DNA from: Synechococcus sp. MU1643
Lineage (GTDB): Bacteria > Cyanobacteriota > Cyanobacteriia > PCC-6307 > Cyanobiaceae
Assembly: GCF_020514095.1 (NCBI RefSeq)
Contig: NZ_VTKY01000006.1
Span: forward strand, 53,467-117,466
Length of the DNA stretch: 64,000 bases
Reading direction: 5' to 3'
Below the pieces are notes generated by a model that was given only the letters and a program-made list of their open reading frames with translations, was not told the DNA's origin and did no database searches. Position 1 is the stretch's first letter; each line of letters opens with the position of its first letter. Shown one piece after another: positions 33,183 to 42,691 of this stretch. A program made the translations under genes and the position numbers.

Positions 33183-34594
33183 AGCGCCTTAAAACGTGCC
33201 TGCTGCTTCTTGTGATCAACCAGCGGTTCGGGATAGTCGCGCCGTTCCAGCGCACCGATCTCACCGCTGAGCAGATCCTTGGTGTTCACATGACGCAACT
33301 CCGGCACCCACCGGCGGATGTAGTCGCCAGCTGAATCGAATTTGGAGGCTTGGGTGGCGGGGTTGAAGATGCGCAGAGGCTTGGGGTCCATGCCGCTGCT
33401 GGCACTCCACTGCCAACCCCCGTTGTTAGCAGCCAGGTCGCCATCCACCTCCAGTTCCATGAAGGCGCGCTCGCCCCAGCGCCAGTCGCAGATCAGGTCT
33501 TTGACCAGATAGGAGGCCACGATCATGCGGCAGCGGTTGTGCATCCAGCCGGTCTGATTGAGCTGCCGCATCGCTGCATCGATGATCGGAATACCGGTCT
33601 GACCGTCCTTCCAGAAGTCGAACCAGTCCTCGTTGTTCTCCCAGGGAAATCGCCGCCACTGCTCGCGATAGGGGCCGTCGGCCAACTCAGGGAAATGAAA
33701 CAGCGCCTGCTGGTAGAACTCACGCCAGCCAAGCTCCTGCTCCCACACAGCGATGGCATGGAGCTGCTCCTCACTGCGGGCCTGGTCGCGAGAGTCCTGG
33801 GCGGCACACCAGGCCTGGCGAGGGCTGAGCGTACCGACGCTCAAGGCAGCACTCAGATACGAGGTGCCGGCGGTGCCAGGGAAATTGCGGTCGGGTTCGT
33901 AGCCAAGCAGCGGACCATCACAGAAGCTGGTGAGTTGCGCCAGGGCCGCCGCTTCTCCGGGGCGACAGGGGCAGATCTCGGTGCCTTGGAACCCATGGCT
34001 GTCCCGCAGGGCGGGCAGGGGATCACCAGACGGCACCAGATCCGGCGGCAGATCCAGCAAGCCTGAGGGCGCGGCAACGGCGGCTGGCTTCTGAGCCAGC
34101 ACCTGGCCGCGCCAGTTGCGCAGGAACGGGCCATACACGCGGTAGGGATCGCCAGCGCCGGTCTTGATCAGTTCCGGAGCGATGAGCAGCTGATCCCAAT
34201 CCACCACCACCTTGCGGCTCTCAGCCTGCAGGGTTTTGGCCACCTGGCGGTCCCGCTCACGGGCATAGGGCTCCACATCGCGGTTCCACACCACAGCCTC
34301 AGCACCGATCTGCTGCGCCAGCTGCGGCAACACCGCCACTGGGTCGCCCTCCAGCACCACCAGGCGACTGCCGGCCTCACGCCAGCGCTGCTGCAATTCC
34401 ACCAGGCTCTTAATCAGAAACCACAGGCGGGACGGCGCCATCGGCGGCAAATGCTCCGGCGGGTTGATCAGCTGGGGGTCGAGCACATAAACGCCCGTCA
34501 CCGCAGGACTGATCTGCGCAGCAGCCACCAATCCGAGGTTGTCCGCCAAGCGCAGATCGCGGCGGTGCCAGAACAGAACGCGAGAGCTGGTCAT
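33161..34594 (-). CDS. phrA: Deoxyribodipyrimidine photolyase (class I)
   Basis: A complete 477-residue CPD photolyase/cryptochrome. The N-domain begins FWHRRDLRLADNLGLV. The FAD domain has GTSYLSAALSVGTLSPRQAW, QELGWREFYQQALFHFP and DAAMRQLNQTGWMHNRCRM. It continues with SYLVKDLICDWRWGE, DGDLAANNGGWQWSASSG and the terminal RIFNP. It repairs cyclobutane dimers with blue light; the similarity to the 8-HDF-type Synechococcus enzyme is recalled, not computed. The start is ATG 34594, sharing one base with the Nudix stop (TGATG), so it is translated after the Nudix gene. Confidence 0.96.
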   Translation of the reverse strand: MTSSRVLFWHRRDLRLADNLGLVAAAQISPAVTGVYVLDPQLINPPEHLPPMAPSRLWFLIKSLVELQQRWREAGSRLVVLEGDPVAVLPQLAQQIGAEAVVWNRDVEPYARERDRQVAKTLQAESRKVVVDWDQLLIAPELIKTGAGDPYRVYGPFLRNWRGQVLAQKPAAVAAPSGLLDLPPDLVPSGDPLPALRDSHGFQGTEICPCRPGEAAALAQLTSFCDGPLLGYEPDRNFPGTAGTSYLSAALSVGTLSPRQAWCAAQDSRDQARSEEQLHAIAVWEQELGWREFYQQALFHFPELADGPYREQWRRFPWENNEDWFDFWKDGQTGIPIIDAAMRQLNQTGWMHNRCRMIVASYLVKDLICDWRWGERAFMELEVDGDLAANNGGWQWSASSGMDPKPLRIFNPATQASKFDSAGDYIRRWVPELRHVNTKDLLSGEIGALERRDYPEPLVDHKKQQARFKALYATIRS

Positions 34595-35154
34595 CAGAGG
34601 TCGAGAAGCTGTTTGGCACGGAACCAGGCGGTGACGCTTTTGCCATCCAGCCATTCATCGCCCGATGCCAGGGCTGAATCCAGCTGCGCTGGGCTCATCA
34701 GCACCACCTCAAGGTCTTCATCGTCATCGCCGGCTGGCGGGTTCTCCAGTGGGGTGAGCTGCCGAGCCAGGAAGCAGTGGATCACCTCATCGGAATAGCC
34801 CGGGCATGGAAGCATCGGCCCCAACACATCCCACTTCGCTGCGCTGTAACCGGCCTCTTCCCCCAGCTCGCGCTGCATCGATTCCAGAGGATCTTCCCCC
34901 TCCTCCAGGGTGCCCGCGGGAAACTCCAGCAGACGGGCCTGCACCGCGAAGCGATACTGCCGCAGCAGCACCACCTGGCCATCGTCGGTGATCGGCACCG
35001 CCAGGGAGGCGCCGGGGTGGCGGATCATCCCGAAGGTGGCCTCCACCCCCATCGGCAATTTGATCCGGTTGCGCTCGAAACGGAGCTTGCGAGCATCCAC
35101 CACCTCAACGGTGTCAAGCAGCTCGAACGGTTCCGGTGACGGCAGGGGTGCCAT
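34594..35154 (-). CDS. Nudix hydrolase (ADP-ribose pyrophosphatase-like)
   Basis: A 186-residue Nudix protein. The box GTLEEGEDPLESMQRELGEE followed by AGY fits GX5EX7REUXEEXGU completely, and EFPAGTLEEG precedes it as in ADP-ribose/ADP-sugar pyrophosphatases (NudF type). LRQYRFAVQARLLEF is also typical of that group. Substrate is inferred as ADP-ribose or ADP-glucose. It is coupled upstream of phrA by TGATG and reads away from the ABC transporter gene (50-nt gap). ATG start. Confidence 0.9.
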   Translation of the reverse strand: MAPLPSPEPFELLDTVEVVDARKLRFERNRIKLPMGVEATFGMIRHPGASLAVPITDDGQVVLLRQYRFAVQARLLEFPAGTLEEGEDPLESMQRELGEEAGYSAAKWDVLGPMLPCPGYSDEVIHCFLARQLTPLENPPAGDDDEDLEVVLMSPAQLDSALASGDEWLDGKSVTAWFRAKQLLDL

Positions 35155-35204
35155 GGGTCACGGGCATTGCTGTGGCCCAGCATGGCGGGTGAGCCCAGCC
35201 CCCC

Positions 35205-36935
35205 GTGCCGCCTGCCTTGAAACGATCAGGTCCACCACCGCTGGCCCGCTTGCGGCAGATCCAGCTGCTCAAAGCCTTAGCCCGAGAAGCGGGATGGCGA
35301 CACCTCGCCTGGCTAAGCGGGCTGAGCAGCCTCAGCAGCCTGCTCGACATCGCCGGTCTGGGTCTGGCGGTGACGCTGCTGCTGGGCAGCGGCTCACGAG
35401 GGCTGATTCAGGGCCTGCCCGTGGCCGGGAGTCTGGGGATCCTTGTGGGCCTGATCCTGCTGCGCGGTCTGATCCAGGCCCAGGTGGCCATTCAGCGGGA
35501 GCGGTTGCGCTCGGGCTTCACCGATCGGCTCCGGCAGCAGCTGCTGCACCAGGTGTTCGAGGCCTCCTCGGCTCAGCTGGACCGGCTGGGGCGCGGCGAA
35601 CTGCTCGCCCTGCTGATGGCCGACATCAACCGCACGGCACTGAGCTTGGACCAGGCGGTGCGGATGGGGCAGTCGCTGCTGGCCATGGGCATCTACCTCG
35701 CCAGCGTGGTGCTAGTCGGCCGGGCCACGGCCTGGCCGCTGTTGCTCGCCTTGCTGGCTACCACGGCAGCTGCCCTGCTGCAGCGCTCCGGCAGCTGGAG
35801 CCTGGGCCGCATCCAGAGTCGACTGAATGCAGCCCTGCAGCGCACCGTCGGGGATGGGCTGCATGGTCTCAAGGCCTTGCGCGCCGCAACAGCGAAGGGC
35901 TGGCTGCTACAGCGATTCGCCAGGGAAACGGCGGAAGGGCGCTGGTTGCTGCGGGAACGGGTGCGCCGCCGGGCCAGCTACAACGCCTGGCGCGACACCC
36001 TGGTGGTGGCCGTCGCCGGTCTGTGGATGCTGCTTCAAGAGGAGGCCCTGACCGCCGAAACGCTCACCACCACCCTGGTGTTGGCTTACCGCGCCAGTGC
36101 TTCCCTGAGCACGGTGGTACAGGCCCGCCGCCTCTGTCTGGGCAGCCTGCCAGGCTATGAGGCGCTGTGCCGGCGGCGCGACCAGCTGGTCCCGCGCCAG
36201 GGCGAAGCCAGCGACCGCACGATTGCTAAAGCCAGCTTGATCAGCCTCTCAACGGCGCGCTGGAGCCAGCTGCACTGGAGCAGCAGCGCTAACGCCTCCA
36301 CCGGCCTGAGGTCGCTTGACCTGAGCGCCAATGGGTTGGTGGCGATCACCGGCCCCTCCGGCAGCGGCAAAACCACCCTGATCGATCGCATCTGTGGACT
36401 GCTCAACGAGGAAGACAGTCACTGGCAGCTGAACTGCGCTGACGACACCTGGCGACTGAGCGGACTGGCCGGGGCGCGGCAGATGCATCAGCTGATCGCC
36501 TATGCCCCCCAGAACGCGGTGCTGTTTGAAGCGAGCCTGCGCGACAACCTGCTGCTGGGGGCGAATCTCCATCGAGACGACATCGAAACCTGGCTGCAAC
36601 GGCTGGGACTGGCCCACCTGCTTCTGCGCCAGGGCGGGCTGGATGCACCGCTCGCCCTGGCGCAGGATCCCTTCTCCGGCGGAGAGATTCATCGGCTGGG
36701 GCTGCTGCGGGCCTGGTTGCGCAACAAGCCACTCGAGGTGCTCGATGAACCGACGGCTTTCCTGGACGCCAAGGCCGCTGAGCAGGTTCGTTCGGTGATT
36801 CGCGAACGCGCCCAGCAACGGCTGATGCTGATTAGCAGTCACGACCCGGAGCTCCTGGCCCAGGCCGATCAGGTGATCACGGTGGAGCCGAACCCTGCAT
36901 CGCTTCCAACAACGGCGCGAGCACAAACGTCCTGA
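35205..36935 (+). CDS. ABC transporter, fused permease and ATPase
   Basis: A 576-residue half-transporter of the exporter type. The N-terminal ~300 residues form a membrane domain (for example SLLDIAGLGLAVTLLLGSGS and SLGILVGLILLRGLIQAQ). The ATPase part shows Walker A GPSGSGKTTLID (near 385), Q-loop YAPQNAVLFEASLRDNLLLG, signature FSGGEIHRL (L to F at position 1), Walker B LEVLDEPTAF and H-loop SSHDPEL. Several early membrane segments are Arg/Gln-rich. The substrate is unknown; lipid, peptide or polysaccharide export are all possible. GTG start at 35205. The tail overlaps convergent folK by 59 nt. Confidence 0.85.
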   Translation: MPPALKRSGPPPLARLRQIQLLKALAREAGWRHLAWLSGLSSLSSLLDIAGLGLAVTLLLGSGSRGLIQGLPVAGSLGILVGLILLRGLIQAQVAIQRERLRSGFTDRLRQQLLHQVFEASSAQLDRLGRGELLALLMADINRTALSLDQAVRMGQSLLAMGIYLASVVLVGRATAWPLLLALLATTAAALLQRSGSWSLGRIQSRLNAALQRTVGDGLHGLKALRAATAKGWLLQRFARETAEGRWLLRERVRRRASYNAWRDTLVVAVAGLWMLLQEEALTAETLTTTLVLAYRASASLSTVVQARRLCLGSLPGYEALCRRRDQLVPRQGEASDRTIAKASLISLSTARWSQLHWSSSANASTGLRSLDLSANGLVAITGPSGSGKTTLIDRICGLLNEEDSHWQLNCADDTWRLSGLAGARQMHQLIAYAPQNAVLFEASLRDNLLLGANLHRDDIETWLQRLGLAHLLLRQGGLDAPLALAQDPFSGGEIHRLGLLRAWLRNKPLEVLDEPTAFLDAKAAEQVRSVIRERAQQRLMLISSHDPELLAQADQVITVEPNPASLPTTARAQTS

Positions 36936-37359
36936 GATGCAAGCGGGGGTGGGGCAGCACCAGCCTCGGGTGATCCAGCCTTAGCTCCCCCCAGAACAGC
37001 AGATCCAGATCGAGGCTGCGGGGCCCCCAGCGCTGTTCCCGCGATCGGTCGCGGCCGAATTGCTGTTCCAACCCCTGAAGCACATCCAGCAGCTGCAAGG
37101 CGGCGGCCTCGCTCGGCGGGGCCTTCAGCCCCTCCACCAGCACCACGGCATTGAGGTAATCAGGCTGATCCACCGGACCGACGGGCGTGGTCTCCACGAG
37201 CTGCGACCAGCAGAAGCGGAGCTGTTGAGCAGACCAACGCGTGAACAGCCCCTCCAACAAAGGCCGCACCGCTAGCAACGTCTCCCGCGGCGATCCCGCC
37301 GCACTGGGCTGGTTCGCCCCCAGCGCCACCGCAACAAAAGGGTCATCGATGGGGGGCAT
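36877..37359 (-). CDS. folK: Hydroxymethyldihydropterin pyrophosphokinase
   Basis: A 160-residue HPPK that transfers pyrophosphate from ATP to 6-hydroxymethyl-7,8-dihydropterin in folate synthesis. Signatures: [18 protein letters not shown] at the start, [17 protein letters not shown] in the middle and the metal/ATP motif [16 protein letters not shown] followed by [15 protein letters not shown] use ATG 37359; the frame upstream crosses the chlD start on the other strand. It is divergent from chlD (38-nt gap) and its last 59 nt overlap the ABC transporter gene. Confidence 0.95.
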   Translation of the reverse strand: MPPIDDPFVAVALGANQPSAAGSPRETLLAVRPLLEGLFTRWSAQQLRFCWSQLVETTPVGPVDQPDYLNAVVLVEGLKAPPSEAAALQLLDVLQGLEQQFGRDRSREQRWGPRSLDLDLLFWGELRLDHPRLVLPHPRLHLRTFVLAPLLEAMQGSAPP

Positions 37360-37397
37360 CAGCGAGACTGGCGCGCACGAACGGGCTGAACGCGTCC

Positions 37398-39506
37398 ATG
37401 GTGGCAAGCGGTGTAGCGATCAAGGACGACCAGGCAACCCGCGCCTTTCCCCTGGCTGCCATTACCGGCCATGGGACCCTCAAGCTCGCCCTCTTACTGG
37501 CGGCAGTCGACCCTGGCCTGGGGGGAGTGGTGATCGCGGGTGGGCGCGGCACCGGCAAATCAGTCTTGGCACGGGGCTTACATGCCCTGCTCCCTCCGAT
37601 CGACATTGTTGACGCTGAAGGGGGTGTGGGACGAAATCTTGATCCACAAATTCCAGAGGAATGGGACGACGCCACCCGGGAACGGATCAGCGGCAAAGCT
37701 CCATCAACGGTGATCCCCGCCCCCTTCGTTCAGATCCCCCTCGGCATCACTGAAGACCGCCTGGTGGGCGCCGTAGATGTCGCCGCCTCCCTGTCCAGTG
37801 GCAGTGCTGTGTTTCAGCCCGGCCTGCTGGCGGATGCCCACCGCGGTGTTCTCTACGTCGACGAACTCAACCTTCTGGATGACGGCATCGTCAACTTGAT
37901 GCTGGCGGCCGTGGGCAGCGGCGAAAACCACGTGGAGCGAGAAGGTCTCAGCCTGAGCCACCCCTGCCGGCCGCTGCTGATCGCCACCTACAACCCAGAG
38001 GAGGGAAACATCCGCGATCACCTGCTGGATCGCTTTGCCATCGCACTCTCGGCCAATCAGCTGGTGAGCACTGAGCAGCGGGTGGAAATCACCAATGCGG
38101 TAATCAGCCATGGCCAATGCAGCCGCAGCTTTGCGGAGAAGTGGGGCGAGGAAACCGATGCCCTGGCCACCCAACTTCTGCTGGCTCGCCAGTGGCTGCC
38201 AGATGTGCAGATCAGCGGCGAACAGATCGGATACCTCGTCACCGAAGCCATCCGCGGTGGTGTAGAGGGCCATCGTTCCGAGCTCTACGCGGTGAGGGTG
38301 GCCAAGGCCCATGCCGCCCTCAGCGGCAGGGATCAAGTGGAAGCCGAAGACTTGCAAGTGGCCGTGGCTTTGGTGATTGCACCCCGGGCCTCCCAGATGC
38401 CGCCACCAGACCAACAGATGGAACCACCGCCACCGCAGGACCAGGAGCCGCCACCGCCGCCCCAGGACCAAGGCGACCAGCAACAGGACAACCAACCCCC
38501 ACCACCGGAGGGATCCGACGAGGAGGAGAACGACCCTCCGGAAGACAACGGCGAGGACGACAACACCGATGATGACGAGGGTGACAGCGAAGAAGACCAG
38601 TCCCCACCGGCGGTGCCCGAGGAGTTCATGCTCGATCCCGAAGCGATCGAGGTTGACCCCGATCTGCTGCTGTTCAATGCTGCCAAAGCCAAAAGTGGCA
38701 ATAGCGGCAGCCGTTCGGTGGTGCTCAGCGACAGCCGTGGTCGCTACGTGAAACCGATGATGCCCCGCGGGCCGGTCCGCCGGATCGCCGTGGACGCCAC
38801 CCTGCGGGCAGCGGCGCCTTACCAAAAGATCCGCCGCGAACGAAAACCAGGCCGTTCTGTGATCGTGGAAGAAGGCGATTTGCGGGCCAAGTTGCTGCAA
38901 CGCAAGGCCGGTGCCTTGGTGGTGTTCCTGGTGGATGCCAGTGGATCGATGGCCCTGAACCGAATGCAAAGTGCCAAAGGTGCCGTGATCCGGCTGCTCA
39001 CCGAGGCCTATGAAAACCGCGACGAGGTGGCCCTGATCCCTTTCCGGGGCGATCAAGCCGAAGTGCTGCTCCCCCCCACCCGCTCGATCACGGCAGCACG
39101 TCGACGCCTGGAATCAATGCCCTGCGGCGGCGGTTCACCTCTGGCCCATGGCCTCACCCAGGCAGCTCGCGTTGGCGCCAATGCTCTGGCCACTGGAGAT
39201 CTTGGCCAGGTGGTGGTGGTGGCCATCACCGACGGACGCGGGAACGTGCCGCTCAGCACCTCCCTGGGCCAACCCGAGCTGGAGGGAGAGGAGAAACCCG
39301 ACCTCAAGCAAGAGGTGCTGGACGTTGCCGCCCGCTACCGGATGCTCGGCATCAAGCTGCTGGTGATCGACACCGAGCGCAAGTTCATCGGTAGCGGCAT
39401 GGGCAAAGACCTCGCCGAAGCTGCAGGCGGCAAATACGTTCAGCTGCCCAAGGCAAGCGATCAGGCGATTGCAGCGGTTGCGATGGACGCCATCAGCAAC
39501 ATCTAA
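37398..39506 (+). CDS. chlD: Magnesium chelatase subunit D
   Basis: A 702-residue ChlD, the regulatory AAA+/integrin-I-domain subunit that works with ChlI and ChlH to insert Mg into protoporphyrin IX for chlorophyll. Residues ~1-320 are the ChlI-like AAA+ part ([31 protein letters not shown]). Residues ~334-411 are a striking linker, first Pro/Gln-rich and then almost purely Asp/Glu. The C-terminal von Willebrand A domain has the MIDAS motif [14 protein letters not shown] near residue 514. The length is normal for cyanobacterial ChlD. ATG start. An inverted repeat lies immediately after the stop. Confidence 0.97.
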   Translation: MVASGVAIKDDQATRAFPLAAITGHGTLKLALLLAAVDPGLGGVVIAGGRGTGKSVLARGLHALLPPIDIVDAEGGVGRNLDPQIPEEWDDATRERISGKAPSTVIPAPFVQIPLGITEDRLVGAVDVAASLSSGSAVFQPGLLADAHRGVLYVDELNLLDDGIVNLMLAAVGSGENHVEREGLSLSHPCRPLLIATYNPEEGNIRDHLLDRFAIALSANQLVSTEQRVEITNAVISHGQCSRSFAEKWGEETDALATQLLLARQWLPDVQISGEQIGYLVTEAIRGGVEGHRSELYAVRVAKAHAALSGRDQVEAEDLQVAVALVIAPRASQMPPPDQQMEPPPPQDQEPPPPPQDQGDQQQDNQPPPPEGSDEEENDPPEDNGEDDNTDDDEGDSEEDQSPPAVPEEFMLDPEAIEVDPDLLLFNAAKAKSGNSGSRSVVLSDSRGRYVKPMMPRGPVRRIAVDATLRAAAPYQKIRRERKPGRSVIVEEGDLRAKLLQRKAGALVVFLVDASGSMALNRMQSAKGAVIRLLTEAYENRDEVALIPFRGDQAEVLLPPTRSITAARRRLESMPCGGGSPLAHGLTQAARVGANALATGDLGQVVVVAITDGRGNVPLSTSLGQPELEGEEKPDLKQEVLDVAARYRMLGIKLLVIDTERKFIGSGMGKDLAEAAGGKYVQLPKASDQAIAAVAMDAISNI

Positions 39507-39509
39507 TCA

Positions 39510-39556
39510 GCACGATATCGGGTCGAAATCACATCAATATTGATCCGGCATCGTGC
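39510..39556. terminator. Inverted repeat between convergent chlD and mlaD-like genes
   Basis: GCACGATATCGG (39510-39521) pairs with CCGGCATCGTGC (39545-39556) with two mismatches. The enclosed part contains the self-complementary ATCAATATTGAT. It fills the 50-nt gap between two convergent stops and could act as a bidirectional terminator or 3' processing signal, but it has no clear T run. Confidence 0.45.
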
Positions 39557-40417
39557 CTATTGAGCGATTTGCGCCGGATAGATTTCGCTAAACAATTCAC
39601 CCAAGCCGATGGTGAGATTGCGCACGCCCTTCATAAACTCAGGATCACTTGTAAGTTGCGCCACATCGCCACCCACAGCATCGATCTTGGCGGTGAGCCG
39701 GGCAGCATTGGCGGCCGTCTGCTTGATCTCACTCACCGTCTGGGGATTATCGAGAGAGGAGACGATGTTGTTCACGTGAGCCGTGGCCGCCTCCAGATTG
39801 CGAATCACGGGAGCTGCCTTGGACAGTTCGTCCTGCAACTGAAGCGTCAGCGCCTTGAATTCCTTCGTGGTGGCCTCAATCTGCTCGAGTGAGGCAGCCA
39901 CATTGGGGATCACCCGTTCGTCCTGAACCTTTGCCAGCAGCTCGTGCATTGTTGCTGTCACGGTAAAGAGGCTCGGGGCCTCTCCTCCCACAACAGTTCC
40001 ACCATTGCAGAGCTGACGCGTTGGCTGACAATCGGTCCCGCGGGGGAGAGGTGCGTTATTGGGAAGGGGAGTAGCACCACTCACCAGTGCCACCTGGGCG
40101 TCACCACCCAGCAGCGAGCCCGCCCCCACCGTGGCCGTCACGGGGAGAGGCAGGCGCAGATCACCTTTGTCGATCTCAAGCTCTGCCACCACAGCCACAG
40201 GCGTGACCTCAATCGAGCGCACCGAACCAACCAGGATGCCCCGATAGGTGACAGGAGAACGCTCTGCCAGGCCCGCCGCATCGTTGAAACGGGCGGTCAG
40301 GGACCAGCGGCTGGACCCCAAACGAACCCCCAGAAGCCAAAGGGCCGTTGAAGCAAATCCGATGACGCCGCCAATCACCGTGAATCCGACGATGGCATCA
40401 CGAACGCTGCGTCGCAT
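39557..40417 (-). CDS. MlaD/MCE domain lipid-transport protein
   Basis: A 286-residue membrane-anchored MCE protein. One N-terminal helix (AIVGFTVIGGVIGFASTALW) is followed by the MCE domain (RFNDAAGLAERSPVTYRGI, then LVGSVRSIEVTPVAVVAELE, about 42-80). A helical/coiled periplasmic tail continues to the end. MCE proteins of the Mla/TGD systems pass phospholipids between membranes with an MlaE-type permease and MlaF ATPase. The ATPase gene lies 5 nt upstream in the same operon; no permease gene is in the window. ATG start. Confidence 0.9.
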   Translation of the reverse strand: MRRSVRDAIVGFTVIGGVIGFASTALWLLGVRLGSSRWSLTARFNDAAGLAERSPVTYRGILVGSVRSIEVTPVAVVAELEIDKGDLRLPLPVTATVGAGSLLGGDAQVALVSGATPLPNNAPLPRGTDCQPTRQLCNGGTVVGGEAPSLFTVTATMHELLAKVQDERVIPNVAASLEQIEATTKEFKALTLQLQDELSKAAPVIRNLEAATAHVNNIVSSLDNPQTVSEIKQTAANAARLTAKIDAVGGDVAQLTSDPEFMKGVRNLTIGLGELFSEIYPAQIAQ

Positions 40418-40422
40418 GGTGG

Positions 40423-41208
40423 TTAGTGCTCCGCCGGTTGCATCGGTCCGCGCAGGCTACCCGTCCTGAACTGGACGACATAGGGGTTGTCTGTAGTGCG
40501 GAACGCATCCACCGAGCCTTCCCACTGGAACTGGCCGTCGTAGAGCATCACCACCCGTTCCGCGGAGCGTTCAATCGTGCTGCGCACGTGACTCACCACC
40601 ACCGAACATCCCTGCGCCACAGTGGTGGTCTTCACAATCAAGTCCTCGATCCGCGTGCAAGCCACGGGGTCGAGCCCAGCTGTGGGCTCGTCATACAACA
40701 GCAAGGGCATCGACTGATCCCCCCGCTGAGGATCATCAATCAGCGCACGGGCGAAGCTCACCCGCTTCTGCATGCCACCACTCAATTCACCGGCATAGAG
40801 GTGAGCCACGTCGTAGAGCCCCACCGCCGCCAGGCAGCTGTGAACACGATTGCGAATCTCTTGCCGCGACAACTGCGCCCGTTCCCGCAACAGGAAGCCG
40901 ACATTCTCCTCAACGGTAAGCGATGCCAACAGAGCAGGGTTCTGAAAGACCATCCGCACGTCCGGTGGATCGGTCTGGTCTAGCCGAAGGTATGTCTGGG
41001 GTTTGTTGAACAAGCGCAGCTCACCGCTTGTGGGCAACTGCAAACCAGCCAGCAGACGCAACACCGTTGACTTGCCAGCCCCTGATGGACCCACCACGGC
41101 CAAGCGCTCCCCGGCACGCAGGGTCAGGTTGACCCGATCCAAGACAGGCCGAGGACCCCACTGCATTATGAGGTCCCGCATCTCCACGACGGGTTCAAGC
41201 TGCGGCAC
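40423..41208 (-). CDS. MlaF-like ABC transporter ATP-binding protein
   Basis: An ABC ATPase of about 261 residues. Walker A VVGPSGAGKSTVLRLLAG, Q-loop MVFQNPALLASLTVEENVGF, signature ELSGGMQKRVSFARAL and Walker B LLLYDEPTAGLDP are intact. The ..GGMQKRV.FARAL form and the pairing with an MCE gene mark it as MlaF/TGD3-like. The start is uncertain. The frame opens at TTG 41313; GTG 41280 or GTG 41208 (just before PQLEPVVEMRD) are possible. I chose 41208 because the domain begins there. It is divergent from the yvcK-like gene. Confidence 0.88.
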   Translation of the reverse strand: MPQLEPVVEMRDLIMQWGPRPVLDRVNLTLRAGERLAVVGPSGAGKSTVLRLLAGLQLPTSGELRLFNKPQTYLRLDQTDPPDVRMVFQNPALLASLTVEENVGFLLRERAQLSRQEIRNRVHSCLAAVGLYDVAHLYAGELSGGMQKRVSFARALIDDPQRGDQSMPLLLYDEPTAGLDPVACTRIEDLIVKTTTVAQGCSVVVSHVRSTIERSAERVVMLYDGQFQWEGSVDAFRTTDNPYVVQFRTGSLRGPMQPAEH

Positions 41209-41333
41209 GGTCTGGGCCGAAAAACACAAACATCCTGCCGCCTTTCCGCAAGCTCCGTACAGTTCGGTGAACTTGCTCACCAAGCCGTTCTTTGGCGCGA
41301 AAGCCCCCGACAAGCAGACGCCAAGCCCGGATC

Positions 41334-42686
41334 ATGCGCGATAAACGGCGACGGGATCTGATGACCCGATCCCAAAGGGCCGTGCGCTGGTTACAACCTG
41401 GCCTGGTTGTCAAACGCTGGCTGCTGACTTCCGGCTTGGGCCTGCTGATGGCGCTGCTGGGGGCAGCCGTCTGGGCCGACCTGAAACCGATTTACTGGAT
41501 TCTGGAAACCCTCAGCTGGCTGCTGAGCACCCTCACCACCGTGCTGCCCCGCGAGATCACCGGCCCCCTGGTGGTGCTCATCGGCAGTGGCCTTTTGCTA
41601 TGGGGGCAAAGCCGCAGCTTCGGCTCTATTCAACAGGCTCTCGCCCCCGACAAGGACACCGTTCTGGTGGATGCTCTGAGAGCCAAAAGCCGCTTGAACC
41701 GGGGGCCCAACATCGTGGCCATCGGCGGCGGAACAGGCTTATCGACCCTGCTGAGCGGCCTCAAGAGATACAGCAGTCACATCACCGCCATTGTGACCGT
41801 CGCTGATGACGGCGGCAGCAGCGGAGTGCTCCGGCGTGAACTGGGAGTGCTGCCCCCAGGTGACATCCGCAACTGCCTGGCCGCCCTGTCCACCGAAGAG
41901 CCACTGCTCACCCGCCTATTCCAATACCGCTTTTCGGCTGGTAGCGGCCTGGAGGGTCACAGCTTCGGCAATTTGTTTCTTTCAGCCCTCTCAGCGATCA
42001 CAGGCAATCTGGAAACAGCCATCACCGCGTCAAGTCGTGTGCTGGCGGTGCAGGGCCAGGTCGTACCAGCCACCAATGTGGATGTACGGCTCTGGGCGGA
42101 GCTGGAGAACGGCCAACGCATCGAAGGCGAGAGCAACATCGGCCACGCCCCAAGCCCCATTGTTCGTCTGGGCTGCATTCCCGAACGTCCACCTGCATTG
42201 CCCCGAGCCCTTGAAGCGATCGCCAATGCAGACCTGATCGTTCTCGGGCCGGGCAGCCTTTACACATCCCTGCTCCCCAATCTGCTGGTTCCGGAATTGG
42301 TGAGCGCCATCAAACGCAGCAAGGCACCCAGGCTTTACATCTGCAACTTGATGACGCAGCCCGGCGAAACGGATGGACTGGATGTGCGTGGCCATATCAG
42401 AGCCATCGAAGCTCAGCTCGCCAGCCTCGGCATTGAGCCCAGGCTGTTCAATGCCCTCCTAGCCCAAGACGACCTGCCCGAGTCTGATCTGGTGCGGTAC
42501 TACCAAAGCCGCGGTGCCGATCCCGTGCGTTGCGATGCAGATGGACTCCGCTCAGACGGCTACGACGTCACTCAAGCACCTCTTCAGGGGGTTAGGCCAA
42601 CAGCAACACTGCGCCACGACTCCCGCAGCCTTGCACTTGCAGTAATGCGGTTTTACCGCAGCCACCGGGCACAGAACGCTTCTTGA
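41334..42686 (+). CDS. YvcK/CofD-like protein with N-terminal membrane anchor
   Basis: A 450-residue protein. Residues ~20-95 contain two or three hydrophobic helices (LLTSGLGLLMALLGAAVWA and GPLVVLIGSGLLLWG). From ~125 on is a complete YvcK/CofD-like domain: NIVAIGGGTGLSTLLSGLK, VTVADDGGSSGVLR, PPGDIRNCLAAL and ADLIVLGPGSLYTSLLPNL. YvcK (gluconeogenesis factor) binds UDP-sugars and affects central carbon metabolism and cell shape in other bacteria; here the role is inferred. The frame opens at TTG 41292 but ATG 41334 is the better start. It converges with ndhJ (5-nt gap). Confidence 0.88.
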   Translation: MRDKRRRDLMTRSQRAVRWLQPGLVVKRWLLTSGLGLLMALLGAAVWADLKPIYWILETLSWLLSTLTTVLPREITGPLVVLIGSGLLLWGQSRSFGSIQQALAPDKDTVLVDALRAKSRLNRGPNIVAIGGGTGLSTLLSGLKRYSSHITAIVTVADDGGSSGVLRRELGVLPPGDIRNCLAALSTEEPLLTRLFQYRFSAGSGLEGHSFGNLFLSALSAITGNLETAITASSRVLAVQGQVVPATNVDVRLWAELENGQRIEGESNIGHAPSPIVRLGCIPERPPALPRALEAIANADLIVLGPGSLYTSLLPNLLVPELVSAIKRSKAPRLYICNLMTQPGETDGLDVRGHIRAIEAQLASLGIEPRLFNALLAQDDLPESDLVRYYQSRGADPVRCDADGLRSDGYDVTQAPLQGVRPTATLRHDSRSLALAVMRFYRSHRAQNAS

Positions 42687-42691
42687 AGGAA

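Noticed and set aside
38390..38630. The Pro- and Asp/Glu-rich low-complexity stretch in chlD as a frameshift or repeat insertion
   Set aside because: A Pro-rich then acidic linker between the AAA+ and VWA parts is a normal ChlD feature.
37704..39056. 450-codon minus-strand ORF inside chlD
   Set aside because: It includes hydrophobic runs created by the complement of the ChlD Asp/Glu-Pro linker. ChlD is unmistakable on the other strand.
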